Source: Rothia nasimurium
Lineage (GTDB): Bacteria; Actinomycetota; Actinomycetes; Actinomycetales; Micrococcaceae
Length of the DNA stretch: 64,000 nt
Direction: 5' to 3'
NCBI RefSeq assembly: GCF_928381705.1
Contig: NZ_CAKMSR010000010.1
Span: 62,001 to 126,000, forward strand
The position numbers were made by a program, and so were the translations under genes. The notes beneath the pieces are model-generated. The model did not search any database, was not told where the DNA came from, and worked only from the letters and a program-made list of their open reading frames with translations. Position 1 is the first letter of the stretch, and the number at the start of each line of letters is the position of its first letter. This document shows, in pieces, positions 26,631 through 36,361 of this stretch.

Positions 26631-26774
26631 ATGAATCTGCTCTTTGCCGCACTCATGGTTGTTATGGTCATGATGCTTGTGATGTCTCTCGGTGCTTTCT
26701 ACGTGCACCTTACCCGCAGCGTCCGCGCCTTCCGCGCTGGCTACGAGGGCATGGAGTACAACCTCACCGCCTAA
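26631..26774 (+). CDS. Small single-span membrane protein (47 aa), unknown function
   Basis: ATG 26631 has GGAGG 8 nt upstream. The product starts MNLLFAALMVVMVMMLVMSL, a single Met-rich TM helix, followed by a cytoplasmic tail with RSVRAFRAGYEGMEYNLTA. A bidirectional terminator follows at 26799-26840. The 5' leader is long (a promoter-like TATAGT near 26481) and contains competing hairpins. I recognise no family. It lies on the opposite strand between lhr and nei. Confidence 0.7.
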   Translation: MNLLFAALMVVMVMMLVMSLGAFYVHLTRSVRAFRAGYEGMEYNLTA

Positions 26775-26798
26775 TCAATGAGAGACCGCTAGCCACTC

Positions 26799-26840
26799 AG
26801 AACCTCCCTTGCCCCACGCAAGGGAGGTTCTGCTGTTTTT
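26799..26840. terminator. Terminator between the 47-aa ORF and lhr
   Basis: A perfect 14-bp stem AGAACCTCCCTTGC (26799-26812) with its complement (26818-26831) is followed by GCTGTTTTT. It overlaps the last codons of the convergent lhr region. Confidence 0.85.
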
Positions 26841-29800
26841 AGGAATAGTCCTTCCGCATGCGCAGGCCGCGCGGGGTGGCGTAGAAACCCGCGGCCAGCA
26901 GGGCCCGGCGCAGGGTGAGGACGGGGTGCTCGCCGCCCTCTGCTGCTGCGTCCGGCTGGTCGGGAGCAGGGGGTAGGGGGCCCGGCGCGCTGAGCACATC
27001 CACCCCGCCCGCGGTTTCGATGACGATTTTGTCGGCTACTCCGGCGCGCACCAGCTGGCCGATCAGAGGTGCGGACGCCTCCACCCGGTCGGCTCGGTCG
27101 GTAAAGGGCAGCAGGGTTTTACCGCCGCGTTCCAGGTAGAGGGTGAGCTCCCCGTCAACCAGGATGATGACGGCCCCGGCCTTGCGCCCTGGCTTGTGCT
27201 TGATGGGGGTGCGGTCGCTGTCCCAGGCCACGGGGACGGGCCAGGGTAGGGCGGCACCGTAGGGGTTAGCCGGGTCGGTGGCAGCGAGCAGGGTGACCGA
27301 GTGGCGGGTGCGGCGCACCGGGGCGTAGGCGGACGCGCCGGGTGCGGCGCCTTGCCCCTCGTCTGTGGCGGTGGTGTCGTCCGCCGCCCGGAGCCTATCG
27401 ACGGTGGAGGAGGTTGAGAACTGGGCGGCGCCCAGGCCCTCTATGAAGTAGCCGCGGCGGGCCAGGCCCTTTTCTTCGGCGGCAGACAGTACCCGGTAGA
27501 CCCCGGCGAAGCCGCCGGGGGTGTCCTCAACGGTCACGGCCCCGCGGGTGAGCACCCCGTAGCGGTCCATGAGCAGTTCGGCGCGGGCGGCAGCTGCCAC
27601 GGTGGCATCGAGCGGTTCGGCCTCGATACGGGCCCAGCGTCCGCCGTCGATAGGGGCGACCTGGGCGGATACCGCCGGGGCCCGGCCCACGCCCACCCCT
27701 AGGCGGGAGGCCGAGAGGCGGGAGGCCCCGCGTCGCATTCCCACGGAGCGGGCCCGGGGAGCGGGGGCGGCCACCTTGTGGGCCGAAGCCCCGCCCGAGA
27801 TCAGGGCCCGCACCGGGGCGAAGGTATCGCCGGTGACTAGCCCGGCCCAGATCAGGTTCCAGAGGGCGGTTGAAATCTCCTGGGCGTTCGGGGGCGTGTT
27901 ACCCAGTGAGGCGGCCAGGGTGGCGAGCTGGGTCTGAATCTGGCTGAAGAAGAGCCCGCCGGTTAGCAGCTCGTAGATGGTGTTTTCGAGGGCTCCCAGG
28001 GCGGCGAGCGCCTCGGTGCGTTCTACCTCATCGGGCAGGGTCAGGGCCGCGCTCTCACCCAGGTGTAGAGCGACCCAGCCGTCGTCCCCGGCGAGCTGGC
28101 CGGCGCCCGTCCAGATGACGTCCCCGGCGCTCATGGCTGAGTCGAGCAGGGCGGGGGTGTAGTCGCTGATGCGGGCCTTGAGAATCAGAGGTTCGAGAGC
28201 TGAGGCGGGCACCCGCACCCCGGCGAGCTGGTCGATCACGGTGAGTAGGCCGTCGTAGCCGCTGAGCATGGCGCTTTCGTCCCGGCGGACGCTGATGGGC
28301 TGGGCCGGTGCCCCGAAGGTGCCGGGTGCGGCGGTGGTTTCGGTGACCTGCCAGGAGCCCACATGCTGCCAGGGCGGCAGGAAGCGGGCGTAGGTACCGG
28401 GGGTAACGGGTTCGACGTCGGCGCGCAGGGCTGCCAGGGAGCGGGAGCGTAGGGTGCGCAGGACGGCGGCGTCCACCCATTCGGTTCCGGCCAGGTAGGC
28501 GGGGTCGGTGGAGCCGGTACGGGCGGCGGCTAGCTCGGCGCGGAGCTCTTCGGGCAGGAACTCACCGGAGATAACCCGCCGGTCTGCTGCCAGGGTGCGC
28601 AGGGCGGTATCGACCACCGAGACGCCCAGGGAAAGGGCGGCAGCAGCCTGGGCAGCGGTAAAGGGGGCGTGGGTACGGGCGTAGCGGGCGACCAGGTCAA
28701 CCAGGGGAGCCTCGACCGGCTCCAGGAAGGCTAGGGGGACCCCGATGGGCAGGGGTACGCCCAGGGCGTCTCGCAGGCGGGCGGCGTCCTCAATGGCGGC
28801 GTAGAGTTCCCGCCCGTGCAGGCGGAAGCGCAGGGCCCGCCCGGCTGTCACCAGGGCCTCAAGGTGGTCGGTGGCTTCGGCTTCGGTCAGGACGCGCTCG
28901 CTCGGTTGACCTGCCTTGGTGCCGGGAGCGGGGGCGTTGGCGTCCTCACCGGAGCCTGCCCCTGCGTCCTCACTGGTGCCCTGGTCCAGAAGCACCCGCA
29001 GGCGCTGGGCTGCCTCGGCGGCGGTCAGGGGGCCGAGCAGGCGCAGCAGGTCGGCGGCTCCCTCCACCCCGCGCAGGCGGTAGCCCGCAGCGGTGCGCTG
29101 GAGTCGAGCCTCGGTGGAACGGATGACCTCAACATCGAGCAGTTCGCGCAGCTCGTCCTTGCCGAGTAGTTCAGCTAGCAGGGCAGGATCCAGGGCCAGA
29201 GCAGCGGCGCGGCGCTCGGCCAGGGGGGAATCCCCGTCGTAGAGGAACTGGGCCACATAGCCAAAGAGCAGGGTGCGGGCGAAGGGGGAGGGGGTTTCGG
29301 TTTCCACCTCGCTGATGCGTACCTTTTTGGCCTCAAGATCCTTGTGCAGGGCGGTCAGGGCGGGCAGGTCGTAGACGTCCTGCAGGCACTCGCGGGCGGT
29401 CTCCAGCAGGAGGGGGAAGGTGGGGTACTTGCGGGCCACATCCAGGAGCTGGGCGGAGCGCTGGCGCTGCTGCCACAGGGGAGTGCGGCGGCCCGGGTCC
29501 TTGCGGGGTAGCAGTAGGGCGCGGGCGGCGTTCTCGCGGAAGCGGGAAGCAAAGAGGGCAGAGTTACCCACCCGCTCGGTCACGATGTCTTCGAGCTCGG
29601 CCGGGTCGAAGATGAAGAGGTCAGCCCCGGGCGGTTCGGCCTCCATAGCAGGGATGCGTAGCACGATGCCGTCGTCAGCGGCCATAGCTGAGGCATTGAC
29701 CCCGTAGCGTTCCTCAGCCCGGGCGCCGACGGCCAGGGCCCAGGGGGAGTGGACGGGCATACCCAGGGGCGAATGCAGAATCAGCCGCCAGTCCCCCAGC

Positions 29801-32592
29801 TCATCGCGGAAACGCTCGACCAGCAGGTGCTTCTCGCTGGGCACCTGGCCGGTCGCCTCTGCCTGCTCCGCCACGTAGGCCAGCAGGTTATCGGCGGCCC
29901 ACTGATCCAGGCCAAGGCCGCGCAGGCGGGCGTGGGCGGCACCGGCGTCCTTACTGTTCTCAAGGGCCAGCTCCCGGGTAAAGGCCCCCAGAGCCCGCCC
30001 CAAATCGACGGGACGGCCCGGCGAATCCCCATGCCAGAAGGGCAGGCGCCCGGGGACGCCGGGGGCGGGGGTCACCGTCACCCGGTCGTGGGAGATGTCC
30101 TCAATCCGCCAGGACGAGGCCCCTAAGGCAATGACGTCCCCGGCCCGGGATTCATAGACCATCTCCTCATCCAGCTCACCCACCCGCTTGGGAGCCTTGG
30201 AATCCTCAGCCCCGGCAATGAAGACCGGGAAGAGACCGCGGTCAGGGATCGTACCGCCGGAGGTTACCGCCAGGCGCTGGGCCCCGGGGCGGCCCTCAAT
30301 CGTCCCGGCATCCCGGTCCCAGACAATGCGGGGGCGTAGCTCGGCAAACTCGTCCGAGGGGTACTTACCGGCCAGCAGATCCAGGGTTGCCTCAAAGGCC
30401 GCCCGGGGCAGGGTAGCAAAGGGAGCCGTTGCCCGCAGGGCCTCAAACCAGGCCTCCACGCTAATCGGCCCCAGGGCGCAGGCGGCTACGGTCTGCTGGG
30501 CCAAAATATCCAGGGGGTTAGCGGGAATGGCCAAGGGCTCAATCTGCCCGGCCAGCATACGCTGTACGGTCACTGTGGCGTTCAGCAGGTCACCCCGGTG
30601 CTTGGGGTAGAGGTAGCCGCGCGACACCTCTCCCACCTGGTGGCCAGCTCGCCCCACCCGCTGCAGGCCAGAAGCTACCGAATGCGGGGCCTCCACCTGA
30701 ATCACCAGGTCCACATGGCCCATATCAATACCCAGTTCCAGGGAGCTGGTTGCCACCACGCACCGCAGCTGCCCCGACTTCAGGGCCTCCTCAATCAGGG
30801 TGCGCTGGTCCTTGGACAGCGACCCGTGGTGGGCCCGCGCCAGCACCGGTGGAGCCCCGGCAGCCGCCGCCGAGCCCCCCATCACCTGGGCAGGGGGCTG
30901 GGTCGAAAGGGGTAAGGACGCACCCGCCCCCGGCAGGCGCTCATCGTCAGCTTCCAAGCGGGCTGGGGTGTCCTTGGCTAGAGCCTCAGCCAGTACATCG
31001 GCCAGGGCCTTCGGCTCCCCGCCGGTAGCCGCGTAGGTGCGGGCACCGGTGGAGGCGCTCGCGGTCACCTCACCCAGCTCCCCGCGGGCCTCTAGACGGC
31101 CCAAGTAAATCTCGTTGAGGCGGGCCGTTAACTTCTCAGCCAGCCCGCGCGAGTTAGCAAAGACAATGGTGGAGCGGTTAGCCTCCACCAGGTCCACAAT
31201 GCGCTCTTCCACATGTGGCCAAATGGAGGCCTGGTAGCCGTTGAGGTTCGGGGTTTCGCCCCCGGCGCCGGAGCCCGGGGCGGACGCCGCCACCTGCACC
31301 TCCTCGATGGTGAGGTCAGGCTGGGTTCGGTTCTGTGCCTGGGGAGCAGATTCTGTTTCCTCACCGGGGAAAACACCCACAGCATCCCACAGGGCCTGCT
31401 CGGCACTTGCCCGTGCAGGCAGGGGCTGGTCAAAGTAGTCAGAAGAAGGCTCGTCTGGTTGGGAACCCAGGGCAGGGCCTGCCACCGGGCGGATACCCAG
31501 GGCCTCAGCCACCGTTACCCCTTGAGGCAGGGACTCCGCCAGCCGCACAGAGACTTCCGGCCGGGTGCCGGCGTCCGCCAGGGTATCGGCCTGCACGGTG
31601 CCGTCGTCGAAAGCGCGGTCCTCGAACTCGGTGGCGTCCAGGGAGCGAATCTGGGAGCGGGTACGCTCGGTGAGCTTATCCAGGTAGGCACCCGACCCGG
31701 CGGGCGCTGGGGCTGGCCGGGGGCTACTGCCCTGCTTGAAGGAGTTACCCCCCTCGCCGTAGGTGTTGGGGCCGCCCAGAGCCGTCATATCGGGCACCGG
31801 CACCGAAAGGGTCAGCTCCCACTCCTTGGCCGAGGGCGGGCGCACAATCTGCACCGGCACACTGCCACCCAAAAAGCGGGCGACGGTTTCAACTGGCTCC
31901 ACGGTAGCCGACAGCCCCACGCGCTGGGCCGGGGTCTCAAGAATCTGGTCCAGGCGTTCAAGGGTCACCGCCAGGTGAGCACCACGCTTGGTACCGGCAA
32001 CCGCGTGCACCTCATCGATAATGACCGTATGCACCTTGGTCAGGGTCGAGCGGGCCTTAGAGGTCAGCATCAAAAAGAGAGACTCGGGGGTGGTAATCAG
32101 AATATCCGGCGGGTTAGAAATCAGCTGGCGGCGTTCCTTAGCCGGGGTATCACCGCTGCGCACACCCACCCGCACCTGCGGCGGCTCTACCCCCAGCTGC
32201 CGGGCGGTCTGGGCAATACCGATCAGGGGAGCGCGCAGGTTGCGCTCAACATCCACACCCAGGGCCTTGAGGGGGGAAATATAGAGGACGCGGGTGCCCC
32301 CGCCCCCTGCCTGCTGCGCCTGCCTGCCACCGGCGTCCGCCCCCTCATCGTTAGCGGCCCCGAGTCCCCCGCCCCCGTGGTTCTCAAAATGCAAGCGGTC
32401 AAGGGCCCACAGAAAGGCCGAAAGGGTCTTACCCGATCCGGTCGGAGCCACAATCAGGGCATGGTGACCCGCCGAAATCGCCTCCCAGGCCCCCGCCTGG
32501 GCAGCCGTGGGCGCAGAAAAAGCCCCCTCAAACCAGCGACGGGTGGGGGCCGAGAAAAAACTCAGGGCACGGGAGGTAACGGGTTCTGCCAT
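26839..32592 (-). CDS. lhr: Large ATP-dependent helicase Lhr
   Basis: A 1,917-aa long-form Lhr: a 3'-5' SF2 helicase core with winged helix and Lhr domain, plus the long C-terminal extension found in Actinomycetota. Motif I is APTGSGKTLSAF, motif II IIDEVHAV, motif III GLSATV, motif VI QRVGRAGHQ. A low-complexity Ser/Pro/Gly insert of ~150 residues lies between the two RecA lobes. ATG 32592 (MAEPVTSRAL) follows GATAAT by 7 nt, so a leaderless start is favoured over a 58-codon N-terminal extension. Family members act in DNA repair, and nei2 follows on the same strand. Confidence 0.96.
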   Translation of the reverse strand: MAEPVTSRALSFFSAPTRRWFEGAFSAPTAAQAGAWEAISAGHHALIVAPTGSGKTLSAFLWALDRLHFENHGGGGLGAANDEGADAGGRQAQQAGGGGTRVLYISPLKALGVDVERNLRAPLIGIAQTARQLGVEPPQVRVGVRSGDTPAKERRQLISNPPDILITTPESLFLMLTSKARSTLTKVHTVIIDEVHAVAGTKRGAHLAVTLERLDQILETPAQRVGLSATVEPVETVARFLGGSVPVQIVRPPSAKEWELTLSVPVPDMTALGGPNTYGEGGNSFKQGSSPRPAPAPAGSGAYLDKLTERTRSQIRSLDATEFEDRAFDDGTVQADTLADAGTRPEVSVRLAESLPQGVTVAEALGIRPVAGPALGSQPDEPSSDYFDQPLPARASAEQALWDAVGVFPGEETESAPQAQNRTQPDLTIEEVQVAASAPGSGAGGETPNLNGYQASIWPHVEERIVDLVEANRSTIVFANSRGLAEKLTARLNEIYLGRLEARGELGEVTASASTGARTYAATGGEPKALADVLAEALAKDTPARLEADDERLPGAGASLPLSTQPPAQVMGGSAAAAGAPPVLARAHHGSLSKDQRTLIEEALKSGQLRCVVATSSLELGIDMGHVDLVIQVEAPHSVASGLQRVGRAGHQVGEVSRGYLYPKHRGDLLNATVTVQRMLAGQIEPLAIPANPLDILAQQTVAACALGPISVEAWFEALRATAPFATLPRAAFEATLDLLAGKYPSDEFAELRPRIVWDRDAGTIEGRPGAQRLAVTSGGTIPDRGLFPVFIAGAEDSKAPKRVGELDEEMVYESRAGDVIALGASSWRIEDISHDRVTVTPAPGVPGRLPFWHGDSPGRPVDLGRALGAFTRELALENSKDAGAAHARLRGLGLDQWAADNLLAYVAEQAEATGQVPSEKHLLVERFRDELGDWRLILHSPLGMPVHSPWALAVGARAEERYGVNASAMAADDGIVLRIPAMEAEPPGADLFIFDPAELEDIVTERVGNSALFASRFRENAARALLLPRKDPGRRTPLWQQRQRSAQLLDVARKYPTFPLLLETARECLQDVYDLPALTALHKDLEAKKVRISEVETETPSPFARTLLFGYVAQFLYDGDSPLAERRAAALALDPALLAELLGKDELRELLDVEVIRSTEARLQRTAAGYRLRGVEGAADLLRLLGPLTAAEAAQRLRVLLDQGTSEDAGAGSGEDANAPAPGTKAGQPSERVLTEAEATDHLEALVTAGRALRFRLHGRELYAAIEDAARLRDALGVPLPIGVPLAFLEPVEAPLVDLVARYARTHAPFTAAQAAAALSLGVSVVDTALRTLAADRRVISGEFLPEELRAELAAARTGSTDPAYLAGTEWVDAAVLRTLRSRSLAALRADVEPVTPGTYARFLPPWQHVGSWQVTETTAAPGTFGAPAQPISVRRDESAMLSGYDGLLTVIDQLAGVRVPASALEPLILKARISDYTPALLDSAMSAGDVIWTGAGQLAGDDGWVALHLGESAALTLPDEVERTEALAALGALENTIYELLTGGLFFSQIQTQLATLAASLGNTPPNAQEISTALWNLIWAGLVTGDTFAPVRALISGGASAHKVAAPAPRARSVGMRRGASRLSASRLGVGVGRAPAVSAQVAPIDGGRWARIEAEPLDATVAAAARAELLMDRYGVLTRGAVTVEDTPGGFAGVYRVLSAAEEKGLARRGYFIEGLGAAQFSTSSTVDRLRAADDTTATDEGQGAAPGASAYAPVRRTRHSVTLLAATDPANPYGAALPWPVPVAWDSDRTPIKHKPGRKAGAVIILVDGELTLYLERGGKTLLPFTDRADRVEASAPLIGQLVRAGVADKIVIETAGGVDVLSAPGPLPPAPDQPDAAAEGGEHPVLTLRRALLAAGFYATPRGLRMRKDYS

Positions 32593-32695
32593 AGCCCCCA
32601 TTATCCCCTTAAAAACAAACGGGCCGGGCACACCGGGCAACCTGGAAGGTAGCCCGGTGCACCCGGCCTTGAGAGCACAGATGCCCGCCGCTTGG

Positions 32696-33475
32696 CTAGG
32701 GGGTAGCCCCCACCGCGCCCACCGAAAGCTGGGCGACAGAGGTGTTAGAGCAGGCTTCCGCCGCAAAGTTCAGCACCAGGGCCTGGGAGGAGCCAGGAGC
32801 CTGCACCGAGTAGCCCGCAGCAGAAACGCTCTGGCAGGCATCCCCGTAGAGCTGGGCCCGGGTCTCACGCAGGGTAGCGGTCAGAGAATCGCCGGGAGCA
32901 ATCACGCCACCCGAAGACGACCACTCGGTAGCATTCGCAGCTGCCGCCCCCACCTGCTGGCCGGCCGCATTAACGTAGTGCACAGCGGGGTAGCCGCTCA
33001 TGGTGCAGTTGGCATCCCCGGTATTGGTAAAGGTCAGGGTGATATAGCGCGAACCCGCTGCACCACCGCCCTGAGCCACCGCGGCCTCAATATAGAGCTG
33101 GTCGTAATCACAAACAGCAACACCAGCTGCCGAGCTGGCGAACTGGCTACCGCTCGCGGCAGGGTTCTGGGCGCTCACGGTGGGCTCTACGGTGATAACG
33201 GTGCCGGTGGGCACCGGTTCAGGGTCAGCGGAGGTACTGGGGGCCGGGGTGACCTCTTGCACGGTGGGCTGACGGGTGGTTGCCGCTGCAGAAGGCGCGG
33301 CGCTGGTAGCCAATCCGGTGGGCGAGGGGGACGCCTGCGCGGACGAGGTCGTAGCAGCCGGGCTGCTCACGGTGCTTTCTGCGGTGGTGGTGCCGGTAGT
33401 GGCGCTACCGCAGGCGGTGAGTACTGTGAGCAGGCCAAGTGCTGCGAGGGGGAGAAGGGGGATACGTGCTTTCAT
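32696..33475 (-). CDS. Lipoprotein with a DUF4232-like domain
   Basis: A 259-aa lipoprotein. The signal peptide ends in the lipobox LTAC (MKARIPLLPLAALGLLTVLT then ACGS). A ~90-residue Ser/Thr/Ala/Pro-rich spacer follows, then a beta-rich domain (YITLTFTNTGDANCTMSGYP, later GVIAPGDSLTATLR) with four cysteines, as in DUF4232 proteins. The start ATG 33475 lies 5 nt after the ferredoxin stop, so the two are cotranscribed. Function unknown; extracytoplasmic. Confidence 0.85.
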   Translation of the reverse strand: MKARIPLLPLAALGLLTVLTACGSATTGTTTAESTVSSPAATTSSAQASPSPTGLATSAAPSAAATTRQPTVQEVTPAPSTSADPEPVPTGTVITVEPTVSAQNPAASGSQFASSAAGVAVCDYDQLYIEAAVAQGGGAAGSRYITLTFTNTGDANCTMSGYPAVHYVNAAGQQVGAAAANATEWSSSGGVIAPGDSLTATLRETRAQLYGDACQSVSAAGYSVQAPGSSQALVLNFAAEACSNTSVAQLSVGAVGATP

Positions 33476-33480
33476 GCAGC

Positions 33481-33801
33481 CTACATTCCGGGCTGTAGGG
33501 TGACGCTTGCCCCGTCCATTCCCTCGGTGTATTCGGTCTGGCAGCTCAGGCGGGAGCACTCGTTGGCGATGTCGTCAATCATGTCGAGCAGGTCTTCTTC
33601 TGCCTCTTCGCGGGGCAGGGTTGCTTCGATGTGCTCGGGGTCGATGAAGGCGTGGCAGGTGGCGCAGGAGGCGTTGCCACCGCAGGTTGCCAGCACGGGG
33701 AAGCCTGCTGCGAGGACGGCCTCAAGCATGGTCTGGTGGGGTTCCCAGGTGACGTCCTTGGTGGTGCCGTTTTCGTCAGTGACCGTGATGTTTACGCTCA
33801 A
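33481..33801 (-). CDS. [2Fe-2S] ferredoxin
   Basis: A 106-aa adrenodoxin/putidaredoxin-type ferredoxin. Cluster ligands are in CGGNASCATC (three Cys), with the fourth in LSCQTEYTEGMDG. TTG 33801 is preceded by GGAG with good spacing; no ATG fits. The redox partner is unknown; it may serve a P450 or oxygenase outside the window. It heads a two-gene unit with the lipoprotein. TAAAAT at about 33859 on the minus strand is a likely -10. Confidence 0.9.
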   Translation of the reverse strand: MSVNITVTDENGTTKDVTWEPHQTMLEAVLAAGFPVLATCGGNASCATCHAFIDPEHIEATLPREEAEEDLLDMIDDIANECSRLSCQTEYTEGMDGASVTLQPGM

Positions 33802-33961
33802 TGTGTTCTCCGTGTGCTGGGCAGCTGTGAGGCTGCGGGTCTAGGGTCTGTCCCTATTTTATGGGGGCAGGTGCGCCTATCCCCGCTTTTTGTGGTTAAA
33901 ACTACGGTGGGCGGACGCCTGCCGCCAGCTTGGTAACGGGGTGTTACGCTGGGAGACAGCT

Positions 33962-33975
33962 GGGGGGGGGGGGGG
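33962..33975 (+). repeat. G14 homopolymer
   Basis: Fourteen consecutive G between the ferredoxin upstream region and the tRNA-Arg terminator. It lies 160 bp upstream of the ferredoxin start and about 100 bp beyond its predicted -10. Such a tract is rare and is expected to be unstable in length. Confidence 0.9.
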
Positions 33976-33981
33976 ACAAGA

Positions 33982-34013
33982 AAAAACCGGCCTCCCGAAG
34001 GAGGCCGGTTTTT
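33982..34013 (-). terminator. Terminator of tRNA-Arg
   Basis: A perfect 14-bp stem (AAAAACCGGCCTCC / GGAGGCCGGTTTTT) encloses a CGAA tetraloop. With A and T runs on its two sides it can act in both directions. Confidence 0.9.
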
Positions 34014-34018
34014 ATCGG

Positions 34019-34094
34019 TGGTGCGCCCGAAGGGATTCGAACCCCCAACCTTCTGATCCGTAGTCAGATGCTCTATCCGTTGAGCTACAGGCGC
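34019..34094 (-). tRNA. tRNA-Arg (anticodon ACG)
   Basis: Minus-strand cloverleaf with acceptor GCGCCTG / CGGGCGC, D-arm AGCTCAACGGATAGAGC, anticodon stem TCTGA-CTACGGA-TCAGA with anticodon ACG, and T-arm GGGGGTTCGAATCCCTT. Discriminator A is at 34022; CCA is encoded (34021-34019). A34 is expected to become inosine to read CGN codons. Confidence 0.97.
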
Positions 34095-34537
34095 ATCATG
34101 CGTTGACCGGCTTTCTCGGCCCGTCGCGGCAACAGGTAATACATTACGCAGGTTTGCGTTGCTGTGCAAATCGAAAATGCGTGACCCTGCTCTCAAAAGG
34201 GGTGAATCTGGGGTGAAAACCGCGTAAATACGCGGAAAAAGAGGGGGTGAAGAAAGTTGAAAAAGTTTACCCGGGCCCGCATTCTGTTGGCCAGACCACA
34301 GGTCAAGAGGACTGTAACGAAATATTTACGTACTAATGAGGACAAACCGGGGCGAGCTATGTACTCTGGAAACACACGATGAAGTGAAAGTGCACCGCGC
34401 GACGCGTTTATTCATTGATATGGGTGGCGCGTTTTTCTGTTTCTACCCGCCTGCGGGCTAGTGGCAGGGCGGGGCACGCGCACCTGAACAACACAGTGGA
34501 GTGTTTCAGGTCAACGATTTATAAGGGGAAGCGTCAG
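34095..34537. other. Intergenic region between tRNA-Arg and pckG
   Basis: Holds the tRNA-Arg promoter (minus), a small CCGCG/CGCGG hairpin (34219-34234), an AT-rich stretch (34290-34340) that probably contains the pckG promoter, and a long pckG leader. The leader has a GCGCG-rich dyad ending in GCGCGTTTTTC (~34427-34438), terminator-like. I see no credible ORF. Carbon-source control of pckG through this leader is possible but unproven. Confidence 0.5.
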
Positions 34538-36361
34538 ATGACTGACATTTCAATCGACAACGTAACCGCACAGGCACCCACCACTCACGCAGAGCTGCTG
34601 CAGTGGGTTGCTGATATTGCCCAGATGACCCAGCCTGATCGTATCTACTGGGCCGACGGCTCCCAGGAAGAATACGACCGCCTGGCAGGCGAATTGGTAG
34701 AAGCCGGTACCTTCCGCAAGCTCAGCGACCATGAGTTCCCGAACTCCTACGTTGCCTTCTCAGACCCCGACGACGTAGCTCGTGTAGAAGAGCGCACCTT
34801 TATCTGCTCAGCCACCGAAGAGGGGGCTGGCCCCACCAACAACTGGCGTGACCCCGCCGAGATGAAGGCTACCCTGACCGAGCTCTTTACCGGGTCTATG
34901 CGCGGCCGCACCATGTACGTCATTCCTTTCGTCATGGGCTCGCTCGATGCCACCAACCCCAAGTTTGGCGTCGAAATCACCGACTCAGCCTACGTGGTGA
35001 CTTCCATGCGCATCATGGCGACCATCGGCGCCGATGTGCTGAAGAAGATGACCGAAACCGAGGCCTTCTTCGTTAAGGCTCTGCACTCGGTGGGTGCCCC
35101 CCTCGATACTGGACAGGCGGACGTCCCCTGGCCCTGCAACCCCGAAAAGTACATTGTGCAGTTCCCCGAGGACCGTGAAATCTGGTCCTTCGGCTCCGGC
35201 TACGGCGGTAACGCCCTGCTGGGTAAGAAGTGCTACGCCCTGCGTATCGCCTCAGCTATCGGTCATGACGAGGGCTGGATGGCCGAACACATGCTGGTGC
35301 TCAAGATGACCAACCCCGAGGGCGAGAGCAAGTACATCTCGGCGGCCTTCCCTTCAGCGTGCGGCAAGACCAACTTTGCCATGATGGACCCCACCATTGA
35401 CGGCTGGAAGGCCGAAATGGTTGGCGACGACATTGCCTGGATCGAATTCCGCAACGGCAAGCCCTTCGTTGTCAACCCCGAGGCAGGCCTCTTCGGCGTA
35501 GCCCCGGGCACCGGCTGGTCTACCAACCCCAACGCCATGCGCGCCATTGCCAAGGGCAACACCATCTTCACCAACGTTGCCCTGACCGACGATAACTCTG
35601 TCTGGTGGGAGGGCAAGACCGATGAGGTGCCCGAGCATCTCATCGACTGGCAGGGCAATGACTGGACGCCCGAATCTGGCCGTCCTGCTGCCCACCCCAA
35701 CTCGCGTTTCTGCACCCCTATTTCCCAGGCAGACATGCTGGCTGAAGAATACTACGCACCGGACGGGGTTCCCCTCTCCGCCATCATCTTCGGCGGCCGC
35801 CGCAAGACCACCGTGCCCCTGGTTGCTGAGGCTTCTAGCTGGGAGCAGGGCGTCTTCCGCGGTGTGACCCTCTCATCCGAGACCACCGCTGCCGCTAAGG
35901 GCGCTGTGGGCGTGGTCCGCCGTGACCCCATGGCTATGCTGCCCTTCATCGGCTACAACGCCGGTGACTACATCCAGCACTGGATTGATCTGGGTAAGAA
36001 GCACGGCGAAGAGAACATGCCCAAGATTTACTACGTCAACTGGTTCCGTCGCACCCCCGATGGCGGCTTCGCCTGGCCCGGCTTCGGCGAGAACTCCCGC
36101 GTGGTCAAGTGGATTTTCGACCGCTTGGACGGCAAGGCAGCCGGCGAAGAGACTTTCCTGGGCGTTGTTCCCGGTAAGGGAGATCTCGATCTAGCCGGTC
36201 TTGATATCAGCGATGCAGAACTGGCCGCTGCACTAGCCGTCAATAAAGATGAGTGGGCAGAAGAGCTGCCCGGTATTGACGAGTGGCTAGCTTTCCTCGG
36301 CGATAAGGTACCCGCTGAAATTCACGCCCAGCGCGATGCCCTGGCCGCTGAGCTGAACTAA
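34538..36361 (+). CDS. pckG: Phosphoenolpyruvate carboxykinase (GTP)
   Basis: A 607-aa GTP-dependent PEPCK, the gluconeogenic entry from oxaloacetate. The kinase-1a P-loop with active-site Cys is [11 protein letters not shown]; kinase-2 is MVGDDIAWI; other family blocks are [28 protein letters not shown] and YVNWFRR. The ATG at 34538 has AAGGGGAAG upstream. A 23-bp perfect palindrome follows at 36438-36484. Confidence 0.97.
   Translation: MTDISIDNVTAQAPTTHAELLQWVADIAQMTQPDRIYWADGSQEEYDRLAGELVEAGTFRKLSDHEFPNSYVAFSDPDDVARVEERTFICSATEEGAGPTNNWRDPAEMKATLTELFTGSMRGRTMYVIPFVMGSLDATNPKFGVEITDSAYVVTSMRIMATIGADVLKKMTETEAFFVKALHSVGAPLDTGQADVPWPCNPEKYIVQFPEDREIWSFGSGYGGNALLGKKCYALRIASAIGHDEGWMAEHMLVLKMTNPEGESKYISAAFPSACGKTNFAMMDPTIDGWKAEMVGDDIAWIEFRNGKPFVVNPEAGLFGVAPGTGWSTNPNAMRAIAKGNTIFTNVALTDDNSVWWEGKTDEVPEHLIDWQGNDWTPESGRPAAHPNSRFCTPISQADMLAEEYYAPDGVPLSAIIFGGRRKTTVPLVAEASSWEQGVFRGVTLSSETTAAAKGAVGVVRRDPMAMLPFIGYNAGDYIQHWIDLGKKHGEENMPKIYYVNWFRRTPDGGFAWPGFGENSRVVKWIFDRLDGKAAGEETFLGVVPGKGDLDLAGLDISDAELAAALAVNKDEWAEELPGIDEWLAFLGDKVPAEIHAQRDALAAELN

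Noticed and set aside
31213-32652. 479-codon open frame on the + strand opposite lhr
   Set aside because: It is antisense to the conserved helicase motifs of lhr, has no ribosome site, and its product is a Gly/Arg-rich mirror of GC-rich codons.
33962-33975. G14 as a promoter-spacer switch for the ferredoxin gene
   Set aside because: It does not fall between any -35 and -10 that I can identify; the best -10 (TAAAAT) lies about 100 bp closer to the gene.
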